A stretch of 64,000 nt of DNA from positions 62,001-126,000 of the forward strand of contig NZ_RDQF01000005.1 in the NCBI RefSeq assembly GCF_004114425.1, written 5' to 3'. A model generated the notes under the pieces. The model searched no databases, was not told the DNA's origin, and saw only the letters and a list, made by a program, of their open reading frames with translations. A program made the translations under genes and the position numbers. The DNA comes from Bradyrhizobium vignae. Lineage in GTDB: Bacteria > Pseudomonadota > Alphaproteobacteria > Rhizobiales > Xanthobacteraceae. Shown here in pieces: positions 57,175 through 64,000 of this stretch. How positions within the stretch are numbered: position 1 is the first letter of the stretch; each line of letters begins with the position of its first letter.

Positions 57175-57690
57175 ATGCCCAAACCGGAAAGCTTCCCGAT
57201 CGAGAAGATCTTCGTTCCCACGAAGCAGAAGAAAGCTGTCAAGCCCGAGATCGTCGGGGAGATCGCCGAAAGTATTCTGGAGATCGGACAACAGGCCCCG
57301 ATTTCCGTTCGGCTCGACGGAGACCGCCTCGTTCTGGTCGAGGGACTGCATCGGCTCGAAGCCTGCAAGGCCCTCGGCGAGACAACCATTATCGGTGTCC
57401 TGGTCCCGGCGGAGCTTGCTCTACACAAGCCGCTGCTCGCCGACGGACCTGAAGTCGAGGCCGAGCGCATCAAGATGGCGCGGTTGAAGCAGCTGCGCCT
57501 GGAGAAGGAAGCCGCCGAGGCATCGATGGCTGCGTTGAAGGGCACTGGCACAACGGACGCGCCGCGCACTCGTTCGGCGAAAGGCGTCCGCGACAATCCG
57601 AAGGCATCGGCGGGCCGGACTGCGAAATCGACACCGAAAACATTGTCGGACTGGATCACGCAGCAAAAGAGCAGCGGGGGCCGCTATTGA
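57175..57690 (+). CDS. stand-alone ParB N-terminal-like domain protein
   Basis: The 171-residue protein has a ParB/Srx-type N-terminal domain (about residues 5-85): PIEKIFVPTKQKK, then IGQQAPISVRLDGDRLVLVEGLHRLEACKALG, containing the GxHR-like nucleotide-binding motif as GLHR. A basic, low-complexity C-terminal tail follows, with no ParB helix-turn-helix. It is therefore not a plasmid partition protein. Similar short ParB-like proteins are often seen in Bradyrhizobium and in mobile elements; function unknown. The ATG at 57175 follows ggag. Confidence 0.75.
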   Translation: MPKPESFPIEKIFVPTKQKKAVKPEIVGEIAESILEIGQQAPISVRLDGDRLVLVEGLHRLEACKALGETTIIGVLVPAELALHKPLLADGPEVEAERIKMARLKQLRLEKEAAEASMAALKGTGTTDAPRTRSAKGVRDNPKASAGRTAKSTPKTLSDWITQQKSSGGRY

Positions 57691-57893
57691 TTGTCGGCGC
57701 CAGAATTTCGGTGCCAGCGCGCGACGGCAATCCCGCAGCTTTCTGGATCAGCGGCTTTTTGGCCGGATGCATCAAAAATGCAGCGGCAAAATCTCACCAC
57801 ATGGCCGCCACGCAAGCGACAGCCCACAATCGCGATTTCAGCGCAAACGCGGCGGAGGCTCGCGGCTTCATCGATATTCAGGAGCCATTTGCA

Positions 57894-58445
57894 ATGTTGA
57901 GTGCGGCGGACAACAAGCCAACGGGAAAATCCGGCCGGCGCGGCGGGAAGAAGAAGGCCGGACAACGCACCGGGGCCGGCGGGCAACGCGCAACTGCGGC
58001 GCATCAATTGCCGGATGCCTCGGCGGAGACCAGGCAAGAGACAGAACAAGAGCCGAGCCGACAGATCAGTGCGGAGGTACCTTCGGCTGCAGCCTTGCCG
58101 GACGAGACTTCCGGGATGGAGATCGCTGCAAGCCCGCCCGTCGCACCGGTCGAACCGTTCCAGCCCAGCGCGCAGGCGATCGCCGACGCCTATAGCGGCT
58201 ACATCAAGACGTCGCTTGAGCGAGCCTGGAACTTCCTGGGAAAGCTCGCGATGGCGCGTTCACCCGTCGAGGCGTTTGAGCTTCAGATGGAGTACGCGAA
58301 ACAGGCGTGCGACTCGTTTGTCGCCGAATCCCAGAAGATCGCCGAGTTGCATGAACAATTGACCAGACAAAGGGTCATGCATTTCGAGGGGTTCGTGGCC
58401 AAGCTCACCCAGACCACGCTCGAAATCCGTGCGATGCGTCACTAA
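57894..58445 (+). CDS. phasin-like protein
   Basis: The 183-residue protein has a Lys/Ala-rich disordered N-terminus (about residues 1-85) and a C-terminal helical phasin-type domain (about 95-183: QAIADAYSGYIKTSLERAWNFLGKL, then EAFELQMEYAKQACDSFVAESQKIAEL). Phasins coat polyhydroxybutyrate granules, which this group stores. The ATG at 57894 is preceded by aggag; longer in-frame starts lack a ribosome site and would overlap the ParB-like gene. Not part of an evident phb operon. Confidence 0.75.
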   Translation: MLSAADNKPTGKSGRRGGKKKAGQRTGAGGQRATAAHQLPDASAETRQETEQEPSRQISAEVPSAAALPDETSGMEIAASPPVAPVEPFQPSAQAIADAYSGYIKTSLERAWNFLGKLAMARSPVEAFELQMEYAKQACDSFVAESQKIAELHEQLTRQRVMHFEGFVAKLTQTTLEIRAMRH

Positions 58446-58496
58446 CGGCAGCTGCGCATTGCGGGTCCGGAAGCCCCTGGGATGAGCAGTATCCTT

Positions 58497-58542
58497 GCGA
58501 AACCCATCACTCGTTGATGGGCTTCGCTCCGCTCGACATCCT
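58497..58542. repeat. dispersed palindrome, inverse copy of the element at 55,679
   Basis: A 13-base stem with one mismatch (58497-58509 against 58515-58527) is followed by cgctccgctcgacatcctac. Read on the minus strand it resembles the taggatgggcgaagcg element at 55,679. Confidence 0.6.
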
Positions 58543-58610
58543 ACCTGCTCCGTCCGGCCGGCCGTTATGTCCAGTCAGTGCATGGACTTAACTTAAGGAC
58601 CGCCTGGAGT

Positions 58611-58901
58611 TCAATACCCTGACTTCGAGCCGGTGGTCGGCCTCGTGCTCGCGCCGGTGGTCTGACCTGGAGCGTAGCTCGACGCGCCGGGGCTGGCGCT
58701 CTTCGAGGCCCTCACGTGGCGCATCGCGTGATGCTTCTTCTTATGCCCGGGAGCGTAGCTGGAAGCGCCCGGCTCGCCCTTCTGGGAACCCATTTGCTGC
58801 ATCTCCTGACCTGGCGCCTTGCTCGATACACCCTGAGCAAACACGGCTGGCGCTGCAGCCATGACAACGGCAGCAGCGAGCGCGATGATCCTTGCCTTCA
58901 T
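58611..58901 (-). CDS. small secreted Ala/Ser/Gly-rich protein with PGASSYAPG repeats
   Basis: The 96-residue protein has a clear signal peptide (cut near VFA-QG) and a short mature part with two copies of PGASSYAPG separated by a basic stretch (HKKKHHAMRHVRASK). Function unknown; the type is common in Bradyrhizobium. The ATG at 58901 follows gaggagg. An exact EcfG promoter lies 32 bases upstream, so it is probably induced in the general stress response. Confidence 0.8.
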   Translation of the reverse strand: MKARIIALAAAVVMAAAPAVFAQGVSSKAPGQEMQQMGSQKGEPGASSYAPGHKKKHHAMRHVRASKSASPGASSYAPGQTTGASTRPTTGSKSGY

Positions 58902-58932
58902 GTTGTCCTCCTCTGACAAGCCCCCCAAGGAA

Positions 58933-58957
58933 AACGGAATGAGCCAGCGCCCGTTCC
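58933..58957 (-). promoter_or_regulatory. EcfG-type promoter for the small secreted protein
   Basis: On the minus strand GGAAC (58957-58953), a 16-base spacer and CGTT (58936-58933), an exact match to the sigma-EcfG consensus. Confidence 0.8.
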
Positions 58958-59066
58958 CCTCGGCGAACGTTCATGGCGAGAACAGCGCTGCTCAACTGGT
59001 CCTTTCGCCGCCGCAACGCCATGAATGGGCTTTTTCGAAACAGCTCATGCCGCAAGGCAAAACCGA

Positions 59067-59363
59067 TCACGGCTGTTCGATCAGCATCGGTGAGCCGAGC
59101 TCCTCGAAGCGAAAGAGCTGAAACACCCGCTGGCCATTGAAGTCGAGCACTCTCAAATCATCGGTCTCGTGCAGGTTGCTTTCAACCGCCTGAAAGTGCC
59201 CACCGTAGCGCTCCCTGGCGAGCGACAAGGGAACCTCGAACGCGACAAACTTGCCGATACCTTTTTGCCTGAGCACCCCAAGAAGTTTCAGGTCGTTCAG
59301 GGACTCATGCGAGGTGAGAACAAGCAGCGGACCGCTCGCCGTAAGCAGCAAAAGCGATTTCAT
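59067..59363 (-). CDS. unknown small soluble protein
   Basis: This 98-residue protein (MKSLLLLTASGPLLVLTSH...) has no clear signal peptide and no domain I can name. Its centre (FVAFEVPLSLARERYGGHF) and end (ETDDLRVLDFNGQRVFQLFRFEELG) look well folded and I recall similar unnamed proteins in Bradyrhizobium, but I assign no function. It starts 17 bases after the preceding small secreted-protein gene, so the two form an operon. The start follows aaaggagg. Confidence 0.72.
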   Translation of the reverse strand: MKSLLLLTASGPLLVLTSHESLNDLKLLGVLRQKGIGKFVAFEVPLSLARERYGGHFQAVESNLHETDDLRVLDFNGQRVFQLFRFEELGSPMLIEQP

Positions 59364-59380
59364 CGGATCCTCCTTTGCAC

Positions 59381-59668
59381 CTACCTGATCTTCGCCAGGC
59401 ACTCCTTCAGGCGCTCCAGCTCCGTACGAACCTGTGCCTCCATGGCGTCTTGCAATGCGAGGATGCCCCTGCTGGACAATTCTGCAGAGGCCTTTCTGTC
59501 CAGATTCTGCTTCCAATCCCGGATGCCTTGCTTCGTGGCCCGTTGGGCCTCCGACGTCGTCTTGGCGTATTCCTTCATGCAGGCGTCGGCCATTGAGCAT
59601 GTCTGGCACTCCTGGGCGGCGGCCGGACTTGAAAGGAGCAGGGCGAGTATCGCCGTAGGGATCCTCAT
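59381..59668 (-). CDS. small periplasmic protein with four cysteines, unknown function
   Basis: The 95-residue protein has a signal peptide (cut near AAA-QE) and a short helical mature part with C-xx-C (ECQTCSM), a further cysteine (DACMKEY) and a C-terminal KECLAKIR. The pattern suggests two disulfides or a small metal site. Not a family I recognise. The ATG at 59668 follows gggaggaat; upstream in-frame starts lack a ribosome site. First gene of a two-gene unit with the 98-residue protein. Confidence 0.7.
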   Translation of the reverse strand: MRIPTAILALLLSSPAAAQECQTCSMADACMKEYAKTTSEAQRATKQGIRDWKQNLDRKASAELSSRGILALQDAMEAQVRTELERLKECLAKIR

Positions 59669-59905
59669 TGCGATTCCTCCCGCGACAGCATAGCACGTCG
59701 CAGGGATGCCTGGGGAAGCAGCCCCCGGCTGTTTCAGCGCCGGAAGATTCAAAGCGATCGCGCGACAGCGCGATGTCGCGCATCGTGTGCCGGGCCTGCC
59801 ATAATTTCTCCTTTGCGCACGCGTTGTGTCTGATAGCGGCGAGACCTATCCTTCCAGTGATCGGACTGCCTCCCATTGACCCCCGACCGGATGGAGAGCG
59901 CATCG

Positions 59906-60919
59906 ATGCCTGACACGAACGACCATAAACCTGATACCGGCAAGACCGATGACGCCAAGCCTGATACCGCCAAGCCGGATGCGGCGCGCGGCGACGGTGG
60001 GCTGGCGCGGGCCTACGACCGGATCAAGAGCGCAGAAGAAGAGCTTGCGCGGTTGGACCGGCTGGTTTCCGGAATGGAACGCAACAGCGAAGCTCCGCGG
60101 ACCTCGCACGCAAGCGCCGCCGCGACGGCAGCCGCCACTTCCGCAAACAAGGCGGCGGCGGCTGATGCCAAGCCTCTAAACTCCAAGCCTCTAAACACCA
60201 AGCCTCGCGATCAGGGCCTGAAGGGAGACAGGGCCATGATGCGCGCTTTGGCTATTCTCGTGCTGGCGATCGGCCTGCTCGGTGCCGCCGTCGCTTCGCA
60301 ATATGGCGACGAGGCCATATCGATCGGCAAGTCGATCATGGCGCGCTGGGCTCCGCCGGCCGCGAGCAGCTCGCCGCAAGAGTCTGCGGCGGAAACTCCG
60401 GCGCAGCCGTCGACGGTGCTGCTGGCGGCTGCGGATGAGCCGAGCCCGGTGCCTGCGCTGCCGGGGCCCAAGGACTCGGAAAGCGCTCCGAAGTCTGCCG
60501 CCACGGCGGCCGAGCCGTCATCGTCCGAGCTCGCGCAATCGCTCAAGGCCATCACGAGCGAGCTTGCGAACATCACCGGCAAGCTCGAGCAGCTGAAGAG
60601 CCGCGGCGAACAGGCCCTGCGCGACCAGGCCGACACCATCGAGCAGCTCAAGGCCGCGCAGGCAAAGGATGCGGCGGACAATGCGCGCCTCGCAGCCCAG
60701 GTCCAGGCGCTGCAAACGCAACTGAGTGCGTCATCGGCGTCATCCGCCTCTGCAGGCGCCAAGCCCGTCGTGCGCAGCGTGGTGAGCAACGATGCGGCTG
60801 CGCGCGCCCGGGCGCACGTACCAGACGCCGCGCCACGGCGGCCCAGGCCGCCGCCGCGAGGCCCCTGGATGCCGCCGCCCTATATGGCCGACCCTTATTA
60901 CGGCGATCCGGATTGGTGA
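59906..60919 (+). CDS. unknown single-pass membrane protein with coiled coil
   Basis: The 337-residue protein has a hydrophilic N-terminus with DTGKTD/DAKPDT-type repeats, one membrane helix at about 112-132 (MRALAILVLAIGLLGAAVASQ) and an Ala/Ser/Pro-rich linker. A coiled coil follows (about 210-275, ITSELANITGKLEQLKSRGEQALRDQ), and the end is basic and proline-rich. Similar proteins are frequent, unnamed, in Bradyrhizobium. The ATG at 59906 follows ggagagc. Its role may be envelope-related. Confidence 0.72.
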   Translation: MPDTNDHKPDTGKTDDAKPDTAKPDAARGDGGLARAYDRIKSAEEELARLDRLVSGMERNSEAPRTSHASAAATAAATSANKAAAADAKPLNSKPLNTKPRDQGLKGDRAMMRALAILVLAIGLLGAAVASQYGDEAISIGKSIMARWAPPAASSSPQESAAETPAQPSTVLLAAADEPSPVPALPGPKDSESAPKSAATAAEPSSSELAQSLKAITSELANITGKLEQLKSRGEQALRDQADTIEQLKAAQAKDAADNARLAAQVQALQTQLSASSASSASAGAKPVVRSVVSNDAAARARAHVPDAAPRRPRPPPRGPWMPPPYMADPYYGDPDW

Positions 60920-61022
60920 GCCCGCAAGGCGCCGGCTTGCTTCTCGCACGCGCGATCGGGTTTGACGCCTGACGAGCTGCGGCTTCGGCTCGCCCTCGAT
61001 GGACGGCGTAAGTCGCGCAAGT

Positions 61023-62063
61023 CTACCGTCCAGCCGAGCGAAGGTCTTCTGCGACGCCGTCAAATGCGTTCTGCACGGCGACAGCCTCCGCCCCACCCTG
61101 CTCCGCATCCGACGTTTGCTGACGCTTGCCGACGCCAAAAATATCCTGCACCAGCCCGAGCTTGCCCAGCCCCAGAATAATCAACCCATTAATATCGACC
61201 TCGTACCACGCATGCGACAGATACGCATCCCGCGGAAACCGGTGATGGTTGTTGTGCAGCCCTTCGCCGAACGTCAGCAGCGTCGTCACCAGCTCGTTTG
61301 TCGTGCCGTCGTTGGTCTCGAAGCGGCGGTAGCCGTAGCGGCCGTCGCTGTGGCAGACCGAGTTCACCAGTGAGGTGGCTATGGTCATGAGGTAGCTGCG
61401 GAACAGGCCGGAGAACAGGATGCAGCCGATCATCGTGTGCACGCCGCCAAAGGCGTAGCCGATGGCGGCGGGAATGATCAGCGCCGACAGCGCGTACCAG
61501 TACCAGCGCGTCCTGGTGAAGAACATCGCGATCGGATCGGCCAGGATGTCCTTGGCGTAGTAGGTAGCATCTGTGGTCTCGCGGTCCCACACCCAGCCGC
61601 CCTGCGCATGCGACATGCCCTTGGCGAAGCTGGTGTAGGGGTTGCCGGCGCCGTCGTAATAGGGGCTGTGGACGTCGCCGGGCCTGTCGGAGTGAAGATG
61701 GTGCCGCCGGTGGTTGCTCACCCATTTCAGGATCGAGCCCTGCACGGCCATGGTCGCGAGCGCGGCGAAGATCGTCCGCATCACCGGACCGCAGCGAAAG
61801 CTGCGGTGCACGAAGTAGCGATGCATGAAGCCGATCCCGATCGTGGACAGCACGAAGGTGCCGGCGAAGACGGAAAGCTCCACCCGGCCGATGCCTTGCC
61901 AGAAGGCCCAGACCAGCGCCGCGACCGAACCGCCGATCATGATGGCGAAGGAGATGTAGGAATCGCGAAACTTGGCGTCGACCACCGGGCCTTCGGTGAG
62001 CACGCCCGGGGGCATTTTCCGCTCCGAAAGCTGCTCGGACGCCACGCTCTCAACCACGGTCAT
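61023..62063 (-). CDS. acyl-CoA/fatty acid desaturase
   Basis: The 346-residue membrane di-iron enzyme has the three histidine boxes of the delta-9 acyl-CoA desaturase type: HRYFVH, NHRRHH and HNNHH (EGLHNNHHRFP), with hydrophobic helices between. It would introduce a double bond into membrane fatty acids using oxygen. The ATG at 62063 (MTVVESVASE) was chosen because the longer frame to 62183 adds an unlikely basic leader overlapping a repeat. No partner ferredoxin or reductase is adjacent. Confidence 0.9.
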   Translation of the reverse strand: MTVVESVASEQLSERKMPPGVLTEGPVVDAKFRDSYISFAIMIGGSVAALVWAFWQGIGRVELSVFAGTFVLSTIGIGFMHRYFVHRSFRCGPVMRTIFAALATMAVQGSILKWVSNHRRHHLHSDRPGDVHSPYYDGAGNPYTSFAKGMSHAQGGWVWDRETTDATYYAKDILADPIAMFFTRTRWYWYALSALIIPAAIGYAFGGVHTMIGCILFSGLFRSYLMTIATSLVNSVCHSDGRYGYRRFETNDGTTNELVTTLLTFGEGLHNNHHRFPRDAYLSHAWYEVDINGLIILGLGKLGLVQDIFGVGKRQQTSDAEQGGAEAVAVQNAFDGVAEDLRSAGR

Positions 62064-62172
62064 TTCAGCCGATCCATTCCCGCAAAATGCACTCTTCCGC
62101 GGTGCAGCGTACAGCCGAGGGTTGTTTTGAGCAAGGACCCGGGGCGACGACCGCGGAGCTGCGGCCTTGAGG

Positions 62173-62225
62173 GCGTAACCCACCTCTTTCGTGTCTCGGG
62201 TGATATAAACGATGATGGGTTACGC
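62173..62225. repeat. dispersed palindrome
   Basis: Perfect ten-base arms GCGTAACCCA (62173-62182) and TGGGTTACGC (62216-62225). A further ctaacccacct copy at about 62,249 suggests a partly duplicated element. Common intergenic type in Bradyrhizobium. Confidence 0.6.
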
Positions 62226-62346
62226 TGGCGGACTTGGCGCAGCCGCGAGCTAACCCACCTACTGACCCGATGTATCTCGACCGCAATGCCACCGGCGTTT
62301 GCGCCGGCGACAGCGGCTTGCCGCGGATGACCGCGGTTAGCACGAG

Positions 62347-62419
62347 CGTAGATCCTATGGGTGACGGTGGTCAGAGGTAAGTTGAGTTGACGACCACCAA
62401 CTCACCCGTAGGATCTACG
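62347..62419. repeat. long dispersed palindrome (about 26-base arms)
   Basis: Left arm 62347-62372 and right arm 62392-62419 pair almost completely (a two-base bulge and a mismatch) around a 19-base loop. The arms contain gtagatcctatgggtga and its inverse. It sits 25 bases past the 3' end of the minus-strand coiled-coil gene and may also block transcription. Confidence 0.65.
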
Positions 62420-62443
62420 AACGAGCTACGCTCTACGTCCGCC

Positions 62444-62950
62444 TCACGGCATCTCGCTCATCGTCACCTTGGCGGCGATCCCGGTCAGCTCGGGCTCTTG
62501 CGGCACAAGCTCCTCATCGGAGGATGGGCCGAACGAGACCTCAGTCATTCTGCGCTTGACCTGTTCGCAGGTCTTGCGCACGTCCTCGGTGAACAGCGCG
62601 CATTCTTCGATGCGCTTGAAGATCTTCCGTCCCTCTTCACGATACCCCGCCGCCGTTTCTCGCATGAAGGCGATCGCATCATGAACCTGGGCCGTCAGCG
62701 CCTCGCATTTTTGCGCGGCGTCGATCAACTCGGTGCCCATGGCCTCGATCTCTTTTGCAGCGGACTCATAGTCGCGAATGACCGCCTCTGCACTGAGTGC
62801 GCCGACGCGCGACACACCCGCTGTGTGCTCGACGTAATCAGGTAGAGCAATTGAAGTAATAGGGCTTCCCGAACGGACCGACGCAATGTCCGCCTCGAGT
62901 TGGACCAAGTTCACACCGTCCCGTCTGCGCAATTGTTCGACACTTGCCAT
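62444..62950 (-). CDS. unknown soluble helical protein
   Basis: The 168-residue protein (MASVEQLRRRDGVNLVQLE...) is almost entirely helical with coiled-coil potential from about residue 60 to 140 (DYESAAKEIEAMGTELIDAA, then MRETAAGYREEGRKIFKRIE). It has an acidic, proline-containing tail. No signal peptide or domain is recognised. The ATG at 62950 has agagga upstream. Not clearly in an operon; the next same-strand gene lies beyond a 380-base gap. Confidence 0.65.
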   Translation of the reverse strand: MASVEQLRRRDGVNLVQLEADIASVRSGSPITSIALPDYVEHTAGVSRVGALSAEAVIRDYESAAKEIEAMGTELIDAAQKCEALTAQVHDAIAFMRETAAGYREEGRKIFKRIEECALFTEDVRKTCEQVKRRMTEVSFGPSSDEELVPQEPELTGIAAKVTMSEMP

Positions 62951-63333
62951 CACTGATCCTCTCAATACGCGCCCAGAACCCCAAGCAGCATTGGGTTTAT
63001 TACGGGGATAAGTGTCGTTCTACTCCGATGTATTGTTGACAGTCGCAGCTTTGCCATTTTTTCCCAATCGCGGACGGTGCACGCAGAGATAATGGCTTAT
63101 CGGAATTCAACTTACCCGTGTCACGTTTGGTGAAGACGGTAATTGCGCAAGAACTCGGCCTCTAAATCAGTCCGTATGAATGGTTGAGCGAGCCTGGCCC
63201 GGATCGAAGCGTGGCAAATCGAGGGCTGTGCCGCACGCACAGGGCCTCTATCGGCGCTTTGCGCCGACAGCAAGCTGCTCGGTTTGACGTGTGGCGTCGG
63301 TCGATCACCACATGCCGCAGCCGTGATGGTTAC
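62951..63333. other. gene-free region with two small hairpins
   Basis: No credible gene. Hairpins lie at about 63,225-63,245 (gggctgtg/cacagggc type) and 63,249-63,266 (TCGGCGC-TTT-GCGCCGA). The promoter of the gene starting at 62,950 should be near 62,960-63,060. Nothing else is recognisable. Confidence 0.4.
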
Positions 63334-63612
63334 TCACCACCAATACGGCCACCGCCATCCCTCATAGCGAACGTACGACGGCACCAGCGGCGGACCATAG
63401 GGATCGACCCGGTCGTCTTCAGGACGATAACGATATCGTGGAACAATATTGTAATCCCACGGCGTCGGCCGGAGCACCGGCGCCGTGACGATCAGCCGCT
63501 GCTGCGGCTCACGAACGACGACAGCCTTCCGCGTCCGGGCTTCAGCACCTGATATTCCAAGGCTGCCCAGCACCAGCGCCGTTCCGATCGCACACGCGAT
63601 GGTCTTATTCAT
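63334..63612 (-). CDS. small secreted Tyr/Pro/Arg-rich protein
   Basis: The 92-residue protein has a signal peptide (cut near AEA-RT) and a mature part rich in Arg, Pro, Tyr and Trp (WDYNIVPRYRYRPEDD and ending RYEGWRWPYWW). Such short aromatic-rich exported proteins are frequent in Bradyrhizobium and unnamed; an envelope role is likely but unproven. The ATG at 63612 follows aaggagacc. Confidence 0.75.
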   Translation of the reverse strand: MNKTIACAIGTALVLGSLGISGAEARTRKAVVVREPQQRLIVTAPVLRPTPWDYNIVPRYRYRPEDDRVDPYGPPLVPSYVRYEGWRWPYWW

Positions 63613-63722
63613 GCGTTGGTCTCCTTCGCCAAGAGAGTGCAACAGGGGTGCAAAGCAAGGCAAGCGAATTCGCGCTGGATATTGCATGAATGCCCGTTGT
63701 CGGCCTTCGCCCCCTCTCCAAC

Positions 63723-63836
63723 GCATTGCGAGGAGCTCGCGACAAAATCGCGTAGCAATTTTGCGCTGATGCGACGAAGCAATCCAGACTGTCGCGGCGG
63801 AAAGCACACTGGATTGCTTCGCCTTGCTCGCAATGA
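63723..63836. repeat. dispersed palindromic element
   Basis: Perfect 12-base arms GAAGCAATCCAG (63776-63787) and CTGGATTGCTTC (63809-63820) are nested inside outer arms cattgcgag/ctcgcaatg (63723 on, to 63835). The cattgcgaggagc...gaagcaatccag element is one of the most widespread repeats in Bradyrhizobium and Rhodopseudomonas genomes. Confidence 0.7.
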
Positions 63837-63866
63837 CGGAGAGTCTGACAGCGAGCGTGCGAGGAC

Positions 63867-64000
63867 TCACGCCGCGCCGACGTCTTCAGGCGCCGCGCCG
63901 GCCACCAGCCCGTCGAGACTGAACATCAACAAATCCGCGATGTGCATCAGCTTGTAGAGCGGAATGTTCGCCTCGCCCTGCTCGGCTTGCGCCAGGAAGC
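63867..64000 (-). CDS. C-terminal end of an unidentified protein, truncated by the window edge
   Basis: About 44 codons read open from the window edge to a TGA at 63869-63867: FLAQAEQGEANIPLYKLMHI, then ADLLMFSLDGLVAG and an acidic tail. The codon pattern looks genuine. The protein cannot be identified from this piece. Confidence 0.5.
   Translation of the reverse strand, partial: FLAQAEQGEANIPLYKLMHIADLLMFSLDGLVAGAAPEDVGAA

Noticed and set aside
57687..57893. Upstream extension of the phasin-like gene
   Set aside because: The longer frame overlaps the ParB-like stop and lacks a ribosome site, while the ATG at 57,894 has a clear one.

Overview
The window is high-GC alphaproteobacterial chromosome, most likely Bradyrhizobium or a close relative in Nitrobacteraceae. 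This rests on content: DUF2155, DUF1236 and BA14K proteins, an NDUFA12-type complex I subunit, an RNase E with a large insertion in its S1 domain, B12-dependent NrdJ, EcfG-type promoters (GGAAC-N16-CGTT) and many short dispersed palindromes of the Bradyrhizobium type. No rRNA, tRNA, CRISPR array or intact insertion sequence was seen.

Bases 1-27,900 are mostly housekeeping and cell envelope. In order: a decayed chemoreceptor end, an AsmA/YhdP-like protein, a Bcp peroxiredoxin and an M23 peptidase, a frameshifted branched-chain amino acid binding protein, and a DMT exporter. A minus-strand run follows in the order amiC, PBP1a, prfB (with its programmed frameshift), HIBADH-like dehydrogenase. 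After it come rne behind a long structured leader, an amidase with a DadA-like oxidoreductase, dctA, an aminotransferase with bioY, an M48-TPR protease and a DsbA-like oxidoreductase.

Bases 28,000-37,800 hold a DUF1236 protein with an EcfG promoter, aroQ-accB-accC (dehydroquinase plus the biotin carrier and biotin carboxylase of acetyl-CoA carboxylase), a three-gene CHASE3 kinase / response regulator / REC-HisKA_2 operon with an EcfG promoter, aat, a DUF2155 protein and a BASS-like permease. Bases 37,700-41,400 look more accessory: a divergent ampR-like/class A beta-lactamase pair and a divergent GlxA-like regulator/DJ-1 hydrolase pair that share an inverted-repeat operator candidate.

Bases 41,900-50,300 carry the NDUFA12-like subunit, a BA14K protein, a second response regulator/CHASE3 hybrid kinase operon, and an orphan periplasmic binding protein seven bases upstream of a Cache-HAMP receptor cyclase. 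Next is nrdJ, preceded by about 450 bases with strong potential to fold as RNA. Bases 54,880-58,550 are a lower-GC accessory stretch (membrane coiled-coil protein, AlbA_2/Schlafen-type protein, ParB-like protein, phasin) partly bracketed by repeat elements. The last 5.5 kb hold small secreted or unknown proteins, an acyl-CoA desaturase and more dispersed palindromes.

Three themes recur. Three separate transcription units carry exact EcfG (general stress response) promoters. Two loci appear damaged by a single missing base, so base-calling should be checked. The best candidates for something undescribed are the nrdJ leader RNA, the binding-protein/receptor-cyclase pair and the low-GC AlbA_2 locus.
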